A stretch of 64,000 bases of DNA, taken from contig JAFZVC010000037.1 in the NCBI GenBank assembly GCA_017618015.1, forward strand, positions 1 to 64,000, read 5' to 3'. Below, one piece after another: positions 7,489 to 16,412 of this stretch. Each line of letters begins with the position of its first letter. The first letter of the stretch is position 1. A program made the position numbers and the translations under genes. Source of the DNA: Spirochaetaceae bacterium (GTDB lineage Bacteria; Spirochaetota; Spirochaetia; Treponematales; Treponemataceae). The notes beneath the pieces were generated by a model. That model saw only the letters and a list, made by a program, of their open reading frames with translations. It searched no databases and was not told the origin of the DNA.

Positions 7489-8718
7489 ATGAGTGCCTGT
7501 TCCCGCATTATACTTAAACCAAGAGAAGATGAAGAGATAAGACAAGGTTTTCCTTGGGTTTTCGACAATGAGATTGCATACGTAAAGAACGGTACTACAA
7601 CAGAGCAGTATGCCGAATGTACTGTTCCCGATGGAGAAGTTGTCGAGGTTCTTTCAAAATCCGGGCAGTATTTGGGAACAGGTATAATAAATAAAAAGTC
7701 GAAAATTGTCGTTCGCATTCTGACAAGAGAGCGTGGCGAAGTTTTTGACGAAGCTTTTTTCAAAAAACGCATAGAAGATGCTCTTTCAATACGGTTCGCG
7801 TATTATGGCAAGCACGATTCATACCGCCTTGTTTTTGACGAGGCAGATTTTTTGCCCGGTCTTACTGTGGAGCGCTATTGTGATGTGGAGGGAAGGGTTT
7901 TCCTTGTCGTTCAGTTTCTTGCGCTTTGCACGGAAGTTTACAGGGAAATAATTCTTAAAGTTCTTACTGATGTATGTCATCCTTTCGGAATTTATGAGCG
8001 GAGCGATGCTTCCGTGCGCGAAAAAGAAGGCTTGGAAGAAAAATCGGGCTGGATTGGCGCGGAGCATGACCCTGTTATCCGCATAAAAGAAAATGGGATT
8101 ATCCTTCAGGTCGATTTAGAGAAAGGGCAGAAGACAGGATATTTCCTCGACCAGAAATTCAACCGCCGTTGTGCCGCGATGTTTGCGAAAGGTAAGCGTG
8201 TTCTTGATACATTCACGCATACGGGAGCATTCGCGCTCAATTGTGCAGCGGCTGGAGCTTCCGAAGTTACTGCAGTCGATATTTCAGAAGATGCCGTTGA
8301 GAACGTAAAGGCAAACATCGCTTTGAACGGTATGGACAAAAAAGTCACCGCAGTTTGTGCCGACGTTTTTGATGTCCTTCGTTCATACGAGGCGGAAAAA
8401 CGCACTTTCGACATGATAATTCTTGATCCGCCGGCTTTCACAAAAAGCGCGAAGCAGGTTCAAAAGGCTTATGGCGGTTATAAGGAGATAAACCTCCGCG
8501 CCATGAAGATCCTTGAAAAAGGCGGAATCCTCATTACATGCTCGTGCTCACACTTTTTTGATTACAACACGTTTTACAGCATGATTCAGAATGCCGCGAA
8601 CGATGCCCACAGAACTGTGCAGATTCTTGAGAAACGGGGCGCGGGACCGGATCATCCCGTTCTTGCCGGTTATCCAAAGTCGGAGTATTTGAAATGTGCA
8701 GTTCTTCGTGTTCTGTAA
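7489..8718 (+). CDS. Class I SAM-dependent rRNA (cytosine-C5) methyltransferase, RlmI-like
   Basis: A 409-aa protein with an N-terminal PUA-like region (KPREDEEIRQGFPWVFDNEI) and a C-terminal Rossmann methyltransferase domain. Motif I is DTFTHTGAFALNCAAAGA, followed by VTAVDISEDAV, motif IV ILDPPAF, and ITCSCSHFF with the Cys expected as nucleophile in RlmI-type m5C methyltransferases. E. coli RlmI methylates 23S rRNA C1962, so this is a likely rRNA target, but the exact position cannot be told from sequence. It begins 2 nt after dapB and its 3' end overlaps the miaA start by 25 nt, so it belongs to the same transcription unit. Confidence 0.85.
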   Translation: MSACSRIILKPREDEEIRQGFPWVFDNEIAYVKNGTTTEQYAECTVPDGEVVEVLSKSGQYLGTGIINKKSKIVVRILTRERGEVFDEAFFKKRIEDALSIRFAYYGKHDSYRLVFDEADFLPGLTVERYCDVEGRVFLVVQFLALCTEVYREIILKVLTDVCHPFGIYERSDASVREKEGLEEKSGWIGAEHDPVIRIKENGIILQVDLEKGQKTGYFLDQKFNRRCAAMFAKGKRVLDTFTHTGAFALNCAAAGASEVTAVDISEDAVENVKANIALNGMDKKVTAVCADVFDVLRSYEAEKRTFDMIILDPPAFTKSAKQVQKAYGGYKEINLRAMKILEKGGILITCSCSHFFDYNTFYSMIQNAANDAHRTVQILEKRGAGPDHPVLAGYPKSEYLKCAVLRVL

Positions 8719-9746
8719 GTTATAACTGCATCGTCGTTCTTGGCCCCACAGCCGTTGGAAAAACGGCTCTCGCCGTTCGTCTGGCAGACGCGCTCGACGG
8801 CGAAATAATCTCCGCTGATTCAAGGCAAGTTTACCGCGGACTCGACATCGGAAGCGGCAAAGACATTTGCGAATACACACTTCATAACCCGGAGCGCACC
8901 GTTCCGTATCACTTAATCGATGTTGTCTCTCTGCCAGACGAATACTCGGTTTTCAACTACCAAAAAGGCTTTTATTCTGTTTTCCCGGAGATTCTTTCGC
9001 GTGGAAAGCTTCCAGTAGTATGCGGCGGAACAGGCATGTATCTTGATGCCATCGTCCGCGGCTACAGCTTTGTCGATGTGCCGTGCAACGCAAAGCTTAG
9101 GACGAGCCTCGTCGGAAAAACCGATGCGGAGCTTGCGGAAATCCTTATAAAACTGAAAGGCGACAAACTTCATAACACAACGGACTTACTGGAACACCAC
9201 AGGTTGCTCCGCGCCATAGAGATTGAAACTTTCATGCAGGAACACGGCAAAGTTTCGGGATCAACAGCCTCTGCTGCTGACGTGCTTGATTTTGATGCGA
9301 CTTCTGCTTCCGTTCCTGCCCGCCCGGACATACGGCCTTTTATAATCGGAACGACATTCCCACGGGATATGCTCAGAGCTGGTATAAACAGGCGCATGAC
9401 ATCACGCTTTAAGGAAGGAATGATTGCCGAAGTTGAGCGGATTCATAACGGCGGCATTGAGTGGGAGCGCTTGGAACGGCTGGGACTTGAGTACAAGCTA
9501 ATAGCGTGGTATTTGCAGGGGAAACTCGGCTCAGAGGAAGAACTTTACGAAAAGCTCCGCATCTCAATCGGGCAGTTCGCAAAACGGCAGGAAACATGGT
9601 TCCGCCGCATGGAAAAGACAGGCGTCAAAATAAACTGGCTTCCATGCTCAGGAAGCGACTACGACGTTTCTATCGAAGGTCGGTTTGAGATGAGCATGGA
9701 AATGCTCCGTGCGGCAGGTTTTGACGGAACTTCTACACATGCCTAA
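8694..9746 (+). CDS. miaA: tRNA dimethylallyltransferase (i6A37 synthase)
   Basis: MiaA transfers a dimethylallyl group to A37 of tRNAs that read UNN codons. The 350-aa sequence has the P-loop VVLGPTAVGKTALAVRLADAL (about residues 14-34), then EIISADSRQVYRGLDIGSGK, GGTGMYLDAIV and QEHGKVSGS. The C-terminal part includes a KRQETWFRRM segment typical of the tRNA-binding region. The start used here overlaps the upstream methyltransferase by 25 nt. No later Met precedes the P-loop, so this start is the only reasonable ATG. Family length is about 300-320 aa; the extra residues are an insertion near 185-205 and the tail. Confidence 0.93.
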   Translation: MCSSSCSVSYNCIVVLGPTAVGKTALAVRLADALDGEIISADSRQVYRGLDIGSGKDICEYTLHNPERTVPYHLIDVVSLPDEYSVFNYQKGFYSVFPEILSRGKLPVVCGGTGMYLDAIVRGYSFVDVPCNAKLRTSLVGKTDAELAEILIKLKGDKLHNTTDLLEHHRLLRAIEIETFMQEHGKVSGSTASAADVLDFDATSASVPARPDIRPFIIGTTFPRDMLRAGINRRMTSRFKEGMIAEVERIHNGGIEWERLERLGLEYKLIAWYLQGKLGSEEELYEKLRISIGQFAKRQETWFRRMEKTGVKINWLPCSGSDYDVSIEGRFEMSMEMLRAAGFDGTSTHA

Positions 9747-9752
9747 AAGCTT

Positions 9753-10976
9753 ATGAAAGACACTCTTCTTAAATACTTCCAAAAAAAGTCGCTGTATAGT
9801 CCGGAAGACTGTACAGAAGTGCGGAATCAGTTGAACGCTCGGCTTCAGATACTTTTTGGCGTTTGTTCCGCGCCGCAAGTCGCCGTCGTCATCCCTGTGA
9901 AAAACGAATATCCCGGAATAAAAGACACGCTCGCGTCGCTTTCCGCGTCAGCTGGGAGCCTTTATCGCGCGGCTGACAGCTTAGCGCATGACACTAACTC
10001 CCGGGCGACGCTTCATGTCGTGTGTGTCGTCAATAGCCGCGAAAATGACGACGGCGACGTAAAGCAAAACAACGTACAAATGCTCTCGTCTTTGTCCGCG
10101 TGTTCTTACGAGAACCTTTTCGTATCTGTGATTGACAAAACTTCGCCAGGGAATGAGCTTTCAGAAAAAGAAGGAGTAGGGCTTGCCCGTAAAATCGGGA
10201 TGGACTACGCTCTTGCTTGCGGCGCGGAAGTGATAGCCTGCATGGACGCAGATACTCTAGTCGCAGAGAACTATGCCGAGGAGCTTTTCCGCTTTGCCCA
10301 GAATCACGGTAAGCGTTCTTTCGCGCTTGTTCCATTCCGCCACCAAAAAGCTTCTACGGAAAAACTACAGCAAGCAATAGATACATATGAAAACTATATG
10401 ATGCTTCACTCCAAAAAGCTTCGGGAAACTGGAACTCCTTATTGGGCGCCTATTCTTGGACCTTCTTTAGTGTGTACTGCCGAAGGGTACGTGTCTTGCG
10501 GCGGAATGAACAAGCGCGTCAGCGGCGAGGATTTCTATTTTTTACAGTCGCTGGTTAAAATAGAAATATCATCGGGCTGCGCACAGTCATGCACAGCATC
10601 GAATCGTACAATCGACTACTCGCCGCTTTTCCTGAACACAGAAGTATACCCATCCGCGCGGATATCAGACCGTGTGCTTTTCGGCACTGGACCAAAACTC
10701 CGGGAGCTCACTGAAACAATTTCTGAAAAGTCAAAAATAGAATGTCCGATTTATCCAGACCGATGTTATGAGGCTATTAAAGAGTTCATAGAAAAAAAAG
10801 AATCCTGCCAGAACGAACTAGCAGGATTTATGAACAAAGAAAACTTTTTATCTGTTTGGAACAAAATCTGTGCAAATAATCCGTCAAATCCCGAAAGTAG
10901 GGAAATCGCATTTCACATCTGGTTTGACGGACTTAAGATAATCCGCGCAATCCACGCAGTACAAGCAGTTTTGTAA
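9753..10976 (+). CDS. Family 2-type (GT-A) glycosyltransferase, target unknown
   Basis: A 407-aa protein that begins 6 nt after miaA. The GT-A fold is indicated by VAVVIPVKNEYPGIKDTLAS (about residues 45-64), then VIACMDADTLVAENYAEELF with a DxD metal/nucleotide-sugar motif, and later GGMNKRVSGEDFYFLQSL with the ED acid pair typical of the acceptor side. No membrane segment or signal peptide is visible, so it is probably cytoplasmic. Residues 65-130 form a long variable insertion. The acceptor cannot be predicted from sequence; glycolipid, lipoprotein or flagellin decoration are possible (speculation). Confidence 0.7.
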   Translation: MKDTLLKYFQKKSLYSPEDCTEVRNQLNARLQILFGVCSAPQVAVVIPVKNEYPGIKDTLASLSASAGSLYRAADSLAHDTNSRATLHVVCVVNSRENDDGDVKQNNVQMLSSLSACSYENLFVSVIDKTSPGNELSEKEGVGLARKIGMDYALACGAEVIACMDADTLVAENYAEELFRFAQNHGKRSFALVPFRHQKASTEKLQQAIDTYENYMMLHSKKLRETGTPYWAPILGPSLVCTAEGYVSCGGMNKRVSGEDFYFLQSLVKIEISSGCAQSCTASNRTIDYSPLFLNTEVYPSARISDRVLFGTGPKLRELTETISEKSKIECPIYPDRCYEAIKEFIEKKESCQNELAGFMNKENFLSVWNKICANNPSNPESREIAFHIWFDGLKIIRAIHAVQAVL

Positions 10977-11017
10977 AGCGCAGCGAGACGCCAGATGAAA
11001 CGCCTGACAAGGCAAGC

Positions 11018-11236
11018 TTATGCGTTAACGGCAAGCTTCTCCACAGACTCGATCTTGCTGATGTAGCCTGTGCGGAGACATGTATCGAACAATTCCTGAC
11101 TCATAAAATCAGTTGTAATATCATCGTAACCATCCATATCTCTTACAATCTTGACTACATATCCATCATCAAGTTTTTTAACAATCTGCATATAGTCTTT
11201 TGTTTCTCCATATCCTTTCAGTGCATAGCATTCCAT
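11018..11236 (-). CDS. Small conserved-looking protein of unknown function
   Basis: A 72-aa ORF (begins MECYALKGYGETKDYMQIVK) with a convincing ribosome-binding site: AGGAGG about 8 nt before the ATG. It has an amphipathic alpha/beta pattern (VKKLDDGYVVKIVRDMDGYD) and an acidic middle, with no membrane segment and no recognised family. It lies between the glycosyltransferase and the sigma-28 promoter of the flagellar operon, reading away from it. The strong Shine-Dalgarno and non-random composition argue that it is real. Confidence 0.6.
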   Translation of the reverse strand: MECYALKGYGETKDYMQIVKKLDDGYVVKIVRDMDGYDDITTDFMSQELFDTCLRTGYISKIESVEKLAVNA

Positions 11237-11372
11237 AATGTGAACCTCCTTCTGTCGGAATTGGATAATTTAAAAGCAAACCCAAATAGTTTTTCACTTT
11301 TCAAGCTGCCACAACCTTATTTTCGGAGTTTTTGTTTTTCTGTTTAGCGATTTTTAAACGAAGGTTTTTTCA

Positions 11373-11399
11373 TAAACTTTTCTAACCGTTTTCCGATAC
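11373..11399 (+). promoter_or_regulatory. Sigma-28 (FliA)-type promoter of the flgN-flgK-flgL-fliW-csrA operon
   Basis: TAAA (11373-11376), a 15-nt spacer, then TCCGATAC (11392-11399). The FliA consensus is TAAA-N15-GCCGATAA; six of eight -10 bases match and the spacing is exact. Late hook-filament junction genes are typical sigma-28 targets. Confidence 0.7.
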
Positions 11400-11448
11400 T
11401 CAAAACAGGGGAGTCAGAGGCTTCTTAGAAAAACAGGGGCATGAATAT

Positions 11449-11895
11449 ATGAATAGTCTTGAGATGTTAAACAGTATATTAGAGCAGCAGAGATCGCAGC
11501 TTGACCTTATTCTTGCGGAACAGAAAAAAATCCGTAAGGACGTTACGACACGTAACTGGGAAGATTTAGAGGCTCATATCGTGACCTTGAATTATCTTTC
11601 GCAGCAGTTCTCCGTATTGGAAGAAAAGCGTGCGAATGCATATACAGAAGCAAAGAAAGATGCCGGAGATAAGGACGTTCTGTTAGGAAATCCTCTTTTC
11701 CATATGGTTCATCAAAAACTTGCTGCGTCAAGAATAGAGAATGACGCGCTTAACAATTATATTTCGGTTACGCGTAGTTTCTTGCAGAGCGTATACGATA
11801 ACGTCGTTCCGCAAAGAAGAAATACGCTTTATTCAAACAAAGGCAATCTTATTCACTCAAAACCAGAGTCATTGCTTTTGAACACACTTTCGTAA
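11449..11895 (+). CDS. flgN: FlgN-like export chaperone for hook-filament junction proteins
   Basis: A 148-aa, almost wholly helical protein (SLEMLNSILEQQRSQLDLIL, then a Lys/Arg-rich stretch, then LNYLSQQFSVLEEKRANAY). The pattern and length match FlgN-family type III chaperones, which bind the C-terminal helices of FlgK and FlgL before export through the flagellar secretion apparatus. Sequence conservation in FlgN is low, so the position directly upstream of flgK and flgL is the stronger evidence. It is the first gene after the sigma-28 promoter. The C-terminal 25 residues are Asn/Ser-rich and probably disordered. Confidence 0.75.
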   Translation: MNSLEMLNSILEQQRSQLDLILAEQKKIRKDVTTRNWEDLEAHIVTLNYLSQQFSVLEEKRANAYTEAKKDAGDKDVLLGNPLFHMVHQKLAASRIENDALNNYISVTRSFLQSVYDNVVPQRRNTLYSNKGNLIHSKPESLLLNTLS

Positions 11896-11936
11896 GTGTT
11901 TTTATGTTTTGTTCGGCGAGATTATAAGGAGGATAT

Positions 11937-13808
11937 ATGGCTAGTACATTTGCAGGTATAGAGATGGGAAAAAGAAGCCTTATGACGCACAGTCAGGCTA
12001 TCAATACTGCAGGACACAATATATCGAATGCCGATACTGAAGGATATTCCCGTCAGCGCGTACAGCTCAGACAATACGATCCTCTTTACAGACCAGATTT
12101 GGAAAGAGCCGAAGTCGCCGGTCAGATAGGGCAGGGTGTTACTGCAGAAAGCATTAAACGCGTCCGTGACGAAATGCTAGATGGTCGCATCGTAGCACAG
12201 GCGAACCAGGAATCTTACTGGGAGACACGCGAAAGCTACTATGCCATGCTTGAGGCTGTTTATAATGAACCAGCAGACATTTCCGTACGCACAAATATGG
12301 ATAAATTCTGGGAATCATGGCAGGAACTTTCACTTTATCCGGAAACAAAGGCTGCAAGACAGGCTGTTGTAACACGCGGAGAAACATTGGCAGAATCAAT
12401 CCGCCAGCGTCATACAAGCCTTGCCGGTATTGGAACGCTTTTGAACAGCGATATTGAGGCTACAGTTACTCAGGTAAACGGATACACACAGCGCATAGCC
12501 GAGCTCAATACAGAAATTGAGAAGTCAGAGGCGATGGGCGATAACCCGAACGACCTTTACGACCAGCGTGACCTTCTTGTTGAAAAACTTTCTCAGCTTG
12601 TAAATATCACACGCGACACACGCGACAACGATGAGTTTATGATTCACCTTGACGGACGTATTCTTGTTCAGGGCGGTATTGCGCGCCAGCTCGATATTGA
12701 ACCGATGATCGACAACAACGGATACAGCCGCGTTGTTTGGACAGATACAAAGAATAAGGCAGAGATTTCTGGCGGTAAGCTTGGTGCTTTAATCGAACTT
12801 CGCGATGTAGATGTCCGCCATGAGCTTCAGAGCCTTAACACAATGACAATGAACTTTATGGACCTTGTGAACGATATCCACCGTAATGCAGTCGGCGCGA
12901 ATAACGTTACGGGCCTTGATTTCTTCGTTGAGCAGCCGTTCGTTACAAATGCTCTCGGTAACTACGACAGAAACGGTGATGGCGTTGAAGATTCTTCATA
13001 CATCTTCCGCATTACAGGAACAAATACACTGAAACCACAGGATCAGATTGGTATTGAAGGTACAATGCGTATCGCTGGAAAAGACGGAACAATCGATATT
13101 CCGTACTATGCCGCAGATACTGTTGAAACAGTAATAAACAGAATTAACGATTCAGACGGTGAAGTTAAGGCTTACCTCGACAGAAACAACAACCTCGTGC
13201 TTAAGGGAACAACAGCACAGGATGAGGATAATCCTGATTTTGTAATCCGTCATTTGGAAGACAACGGTTATTTCCTTACAGGTTATGCCGGCGTTCTTTC
13301 AGCAACCGGAAGTGCAGGTGCGTTCGACTTTAACCAAACGAATGCAGTATCGAAGCTTGCCGGCGCTCAGTATACAGTTTCTCCGGTGCTTAACCCAGCT
13401 GGCTACATGGAAGTCAATTCAGCAATCAGAACTGATGTTCTTTCTGTAGCGGCGGCGAAAAAGGGAAGCACCGGCATCGCAGAGCCAGGTGACTCGTCCG
13501 CGGCGGTAGAGATTGCCGCTCTTCGTAACACCCAGGTTATGATAGACAGAGCAAGCACTTTTGACGATTATTTTGCTGACGCAGTTACGAATGTCGGTCT
13601 TAAAGGTGAGCAGGCAGAGCTTAACTATCAGAGTCAGACAGCTATAATGGACGACCTCCGCGGACTTCGCGACTCGATCTCTGGCGTTAACATGGATGAA
13701 GAGCTCGCAGATATTATAAAGTTCCAGCACGGTTATAACGCCGCTGCTAAAATCGTAACAGTTATGGATGAACTAATAAGTACTGTACTTAAACTTGGTC
13801 CAGCATGA
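11937..13808 (+). CDS. flgK: Flagellar hook-associated protein 1
   Basis: FlgK (623 aa) forms the first junction ring between hook and filament. The N-terminal D0/D1 region shows SLMTHSQAINTAGHNISNAD then TEGYSRQRVQ. The C-terminal D0 helix ends with MDEELADIIKFQHGYNAAAK, the classical hook-associated signature. A long central insertion (about residues 330-500, including an EF-hand-like DRNGDGVED stretch) would be surface-exposed in D2/D3. A strong AAGGAGG precedes the ATG. It lies 42 nt after the flgN-like gene and 25 nt before flgL in the sigma-28 operon. It acts in the periplasm, where spirochaetal filaments reside. Confidence 0.95.
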   Translation: MASTFAGIEMGKRSLMTHSQAINTAGHNISNADTEGYSRQRVQLRQYDPLYRPDLERAEVAGQIGQGVTAESIKRVRDEMLDGRIVAQANQESYWETRESYYAMLEAVYNEPADISVRTNMDKFWESWQELSLYPETKAARQAVVTRGETLAESIRQRHTSLAGIGTLLNSDIEATVTQVNGYTQRIAELNTEIEKSEAMGDNPNDLYDQRDLLVEKLSQLVNITRDTRDNDEFMIHLDGRILVQGGIARQLDIEPMIDNNGYSRVVWTDTKNKAEISGGKLGALIELRDVDVRHELQSLNTMTMNFMDLVNDIHRNAVGANNVTGLDFFVEQPFVTNALGNYDRNGDGVEDSSYIFRITGTNTLKPQDQIGIEGTMRIAGKDGTIDIPYYAADTVETVINRINDSDGEVKAYLDRNNNLVLKGTTAQDEDNPDFVIRHLEDNGYFLTGYAGVLSATGSAGAFDFNQTNAVSKLAGAQYTVSPVLNPAGYMEVNSAIRTDVLSVAAAKKGSTGIAEPGDSSAAVEIAALRNTQVMIDRASTFDDYFADAVTNVGLKGEQAELNYQSQTAIMDDLRGLRDSISGVNMDEELADIIKFQHGYNAAAKIVTVMDELISTVLKLGPA

Positions 13809-13832
13809 TAGATGGTGAAGGAGTAGAAGAGT

Positions 13833-15077
13833 ATGAGAAGAATTAGTACGAACATGGGTACGAATGAGCTTCAAAGAAATATGAGGAAGCAGGAGTACCG
13901 TCTTAATAAACTTAATAATCAGCTTGGAAACCAGCAGCGTATTCAGAATCTTCGCGACGACCCTATCGCGGCTGGTCATCTTGTGCGCTATCAGTCTTAT
14001 GTATCACGCATTAACCAGTTCACAAAAAACGCACAGACGCTTACTGACAAACTTACAGTAGCAGAAGGATATATCGATCAGTCTGTTCAGATTCTTCAGA
14101 GAGTCCGTGAAATGGCTGTTCAGGGCGCAAACGGTATTTATTCGCAAGAAGACCTTAAGAACATGGCTGTAGAAGTAGACGAGCTTCTTAAAGAACTTGT
14201 TCAGAACGGAAATGCTGTAAACTCTGAAGGAAGCGCTATTTTCGGCGGAACGAGCACAAACAGAACGGCTTTTGACGTTATATCTGGTCCTGTTGACGGA
14301 TCATCTGTTTCTTATATAACAGAAGTACATTACAACGGAAGCATTGACGGAAATAAGTTCGAGGTTGATGAGAATGCTTATATCGACTTTGTTCCGGCTG
14401 GCAATCGTATTTTCTGGGCAGAAAATCAGCAGCTTTATTCCGAGCGTGACGCAACAGGCTACAGAGTTGCTAATGACAGCGTAATCTCTATTGACGGTAA
14501 AGAAATAAAGATAAACGCCGGAGACAACGTATACTCAATCATCGCGAAGATAAATAATTCCGATGTAGCGATAAAGGCTTCTATCGACCCGCTTACGAAC
14601 GGACTTAACCTTTCTACAACAGATGCACACCAGCTTTGGCTCCGTGACGAAAGCGGCTCTGTCCTTAACGACCTGGGTATAATCAAGGATGCTACACAAA
14701 GACCGCCATACAATCTTGCAACTTCAACAAAAGTTTCAGGCGGTTCAGTATTCGACGCAGTTATCGCGCTTCGTAATGCAATGCTTGCAGGCGATACGGA
14801 GACAATCGGGGGAAAAGCACTTGGCGCAATTGATCAGGGGCTTGATAACCTTATAACAAGACTTGCGGAAACTGGAGCACAGTACGAGCGCGCACAGCAG
14901 AACATCACGAGAAACGAAAAAACTGCGCTCGATACGACATCTCGTATTTCACGCGAAGGCGACGTTGATTTCTCACAGGCTGTAACAGATCTTAAGCTTC
15001 TTGAATATGTTCAGAAAGCGACGTTCAGTACAGCTTCAAAATTATATTCAACATCATTACTTGATTATATGAGGTAA
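13833..15077 (+). CDS. flgL: Flagellar hook-associated protein 3
   Basis: FlgL (414 aa) is the second junction protein and adaptor for flagellin. It begins MRRISTNMGTNELQRNMRKQ and continues with LNKLNNQLGNQQRIQNLRDD, the flagellin-like D0/D1 helix, with QILQRVREMAVQGANGIYS further on, as in flagellins. The C-terminal helix has ISREGDVDFSQAVTDLKLLE then YVQKATFSTASKLYSTSLLD, the paired coiled-coil end. It is preceded by GAAGGAG. The gene sits directly between flgK and fliW, the standard order in spirochaetes. Confidence 0.94.
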   Translation: MRRISTNMGTNELQRNMRKQEYRLNKLNNQLGNQQRIQNLRDDPIAAGHLVRYQSYVSRINQFTKNAQTLTDKLTVAEGYIDQSVQILQRVREMAVQGANGIYSQEDLKNMAVEVDELLKELVQNGNAVNSEGSAIFGGTSTNRTAFDVISGPVDGSSVSYITEVHYNGSIDGNKFEVDENAYIDFVPAGNRIFWAENQQLYSERDATGYRVANDSVISIDGKEIKINAGDNVYSIIAKINNSDVAIKASIDPLTNGLNLSTTDAHQLWLRDESGSVLNDLGIIKDATQRPPYNLATSTKVSGGSVFDAVIALRNAMLAGDTETIGGKALGAIDQGLDNLITRLAETGAQYERAQQNITRNEKTALDTTSRISREGDVDFSQAVTDLKLLEYVQKATFSTASKLYSTSLLDYMR

Positions 15078-15081
15078 AATA

Positions 15082-15492
15082 ATGAAACAGCATATTAACA
15101 TGCCACAAGGACTATTAGGATTCGAGGAATATAAGGATTTTGAACTTTCAGAGTCTGAATACAGGCCCTTTATGGTCATGCAGTCAGTTCAGGATGCGAA
15201 CCTTTCGTTCTTCCTTATAGATCCGTTCTTATTCCGTCCTGATTATGAAATGGATATTGATGATGCTACTCTTCTTAAAATAGGAATTGAAAACCCAAGC
15301 GATGTAATCGTACTTGCTATTGTTACAATTCCATCTGATGGAAGTTCAGTCACAGCAAATTTGCAGGGACCAGTTATTATCAACAAGCAGAACGGAAAAG
15401 CAATGCAAGTAGCACTTGGCGACAGCAGATGGGCTACAAAACACGATATTCTTGCTGAATTGAAGAAGAATAATCCGGAGGGCGTATGCTAA
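15082..15492 (+). CDS. fliW: Flagellar assembly factor FliW (CsrA antagonist)
   Basis: FliW (136 aa) binds flagellin or CsrA alternately. When flagellin is secreted, free FliW sequesters CsrA and relieves translational repression of flagellin. The family signature is present: [17 protein letters not shown] at the start, [17 protein letters not shown] in the middle and [20 protein letters not shown] near the end. It begins 4 nt after flgL and overlaps csrA by 7 nt, so FliW and CsrA should be made in a fixed ratio. Both flaB leaders in the window carry CsrA-type sites, which completes the circuit. Confidence 0.95.
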   Translation: MKQHINMPQGLLGFEEYKDFELSESEYRPFMVMQSVQDANLSFFLIDPFLFRPDYEMDIDDATLLKIGIENPSDVIVLAIVTIPSDGSSVTANLQGPVIINKQNGKAMQVALGDSRWATKHDILAELKKNNPEGVC

Positions 15493-15713
15493 TATTATCC
15501 CGGAAAATCAACGAAAAAATTTGTATTGGAAACAATATAACACTTACGATAATGGAAGTGCGCGGCGATCAGGTAAAGGTCGGAATTGACGCACCAAAAG
15601 ACGTTAAAGTTTTCAGGCAGGAAGTGTTCAACGCTATCCAGTCAGAAAACAAGGCTGCGGCTTCGACTGCAAAAGCGGACCTTTCCGCTCTGTCGAACTT
15701 GCTCAAAAAATAA
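15486..15713 (+). CDS. csrA: Carbon storage / flagellin translation regulator CsrA
   Basis: CsrA (75 aa) is an RNA-binding dimer that represses translation by binding GGA motifs, usually one in a hairpin loop and one in the Shine-Dalgarno. The sequence [20 protein letters not shown], then [20 protein letters not shown], has the residues expected for RNA contact (L4, R6 and the VFRQEV Arg). The 20-residue C-terminal tail ([20 protein letters not shown]) is longer than in E. coli, as often in species with FliW. The start lies inside fliW. Only 5 nt separate its stop from the convergent tsaB stop, and no terminator is visible there. Confidence 0.96.
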   Translation: MLILSRKINEKICIGNNITLTIMEVRGDQVKVGIDAPKDVKVFRQEVFNAIQSENKAAASTAKADLSALSNLLKK

Positions 15714-15718
15714 ATGCT

Positions 15719-16408
15719 TTATTCAGGGTCGCGTTCTGCGGCCCTTTTTTCTTCTGCTTCTGATGGACGGATATAGACAGGACCGTCATAATCCTGCATT
15801 GGAGCTTTCTTTTCCAAATACATTTTATTCGCAATTTCAAGCAGCTGCTGACCAGCATCAATGTAAAAAGAACGGAGTGTCGTAACTTTTAATTCTGGGC
15901 ATGCCGCTATAAGACATTCTGCAAAGTATTCCGCGTCAGGACCAGCGGCAAGGATTTCCTCTTCTTTATCGAGCCAGGAAGCTATCGTTTCGATAGTCGC
16001 GTCCGCGGCCGGCGTATTCTCTTTTCCGTTACGGTAAACTGCGGCGTAAAAGCGGTTTTTCTTTGCGTCGATAACTGGAACAACTGCGCCTTTCCATTGC
16101 GCAAAAGGGTAAGCAAGCGCTTCAAGCGTCGGAACTGCATAAATTGGGGTTTCGTTGGCTAGCTGTAAAGCTTTTAGCGCGGCATACGAAAGACGCAGTC
16201 CTGTGAATGAACCGGGTCCTTCGCAAAGAGCTGTAAACTCCAGGTCGGACGCGGAAAGAGAAGCCAACGTCAATACATGCTCAATACTAGGTAAAAGCTG
16301 CTCTGACTGGTGCATTCCGATATCGAGAGCCAGGCGAACCGTTTTATCTTCATTACGTACTGTAAATGTTATGCAATTTGAGGAACTGTCTATTGCAAGA
16401 GCTTTCAT
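15719..16408 (-). CDS. tsaB: tRNA threonylcarbamoyladenosine biosynthesis protein TsaB
   Basis: TsaB (229 aa) is the inactive ASKHA-fold partner of TsaD that scaffolds t6A37 synthesis on ANN-decoding tRNAs. The N-terminus MKALAIDSSSNCITFTVRNE and the motif GPGSFTGLRLSYAALKALQL (about residues 66-85) are diagnostic. The ATG at 16408 is used; an open frame extends to 16504 but that part lies inside tsaE in another frame. It is 4 nt after tsaE, so the two are co-transcribed. tsaD and tsaC are not in the window. Confidence 0.93.
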   Translation of the reverse strand: MKALAIDSSSNCITFTVRNEDKTVRLALDIGMHQSEQLLPSIEHVLTLASLSASDLEFTALCEGPGSFTGLRLSYAALKALQLANETPIYAVPTLEALAYPFAQWKGAVVPVIDAKKNRFYAAVYRNGKENTPAADATIETIASWLDKEEEILAAGPDAEYFAECLIAACPELKVTTLRSFYIDAGQQLLEIANKMYLEKKAPMQDYDGPVYIRPSEAEEKRAAERDPE

Positions 16409-16412
16409 TTTT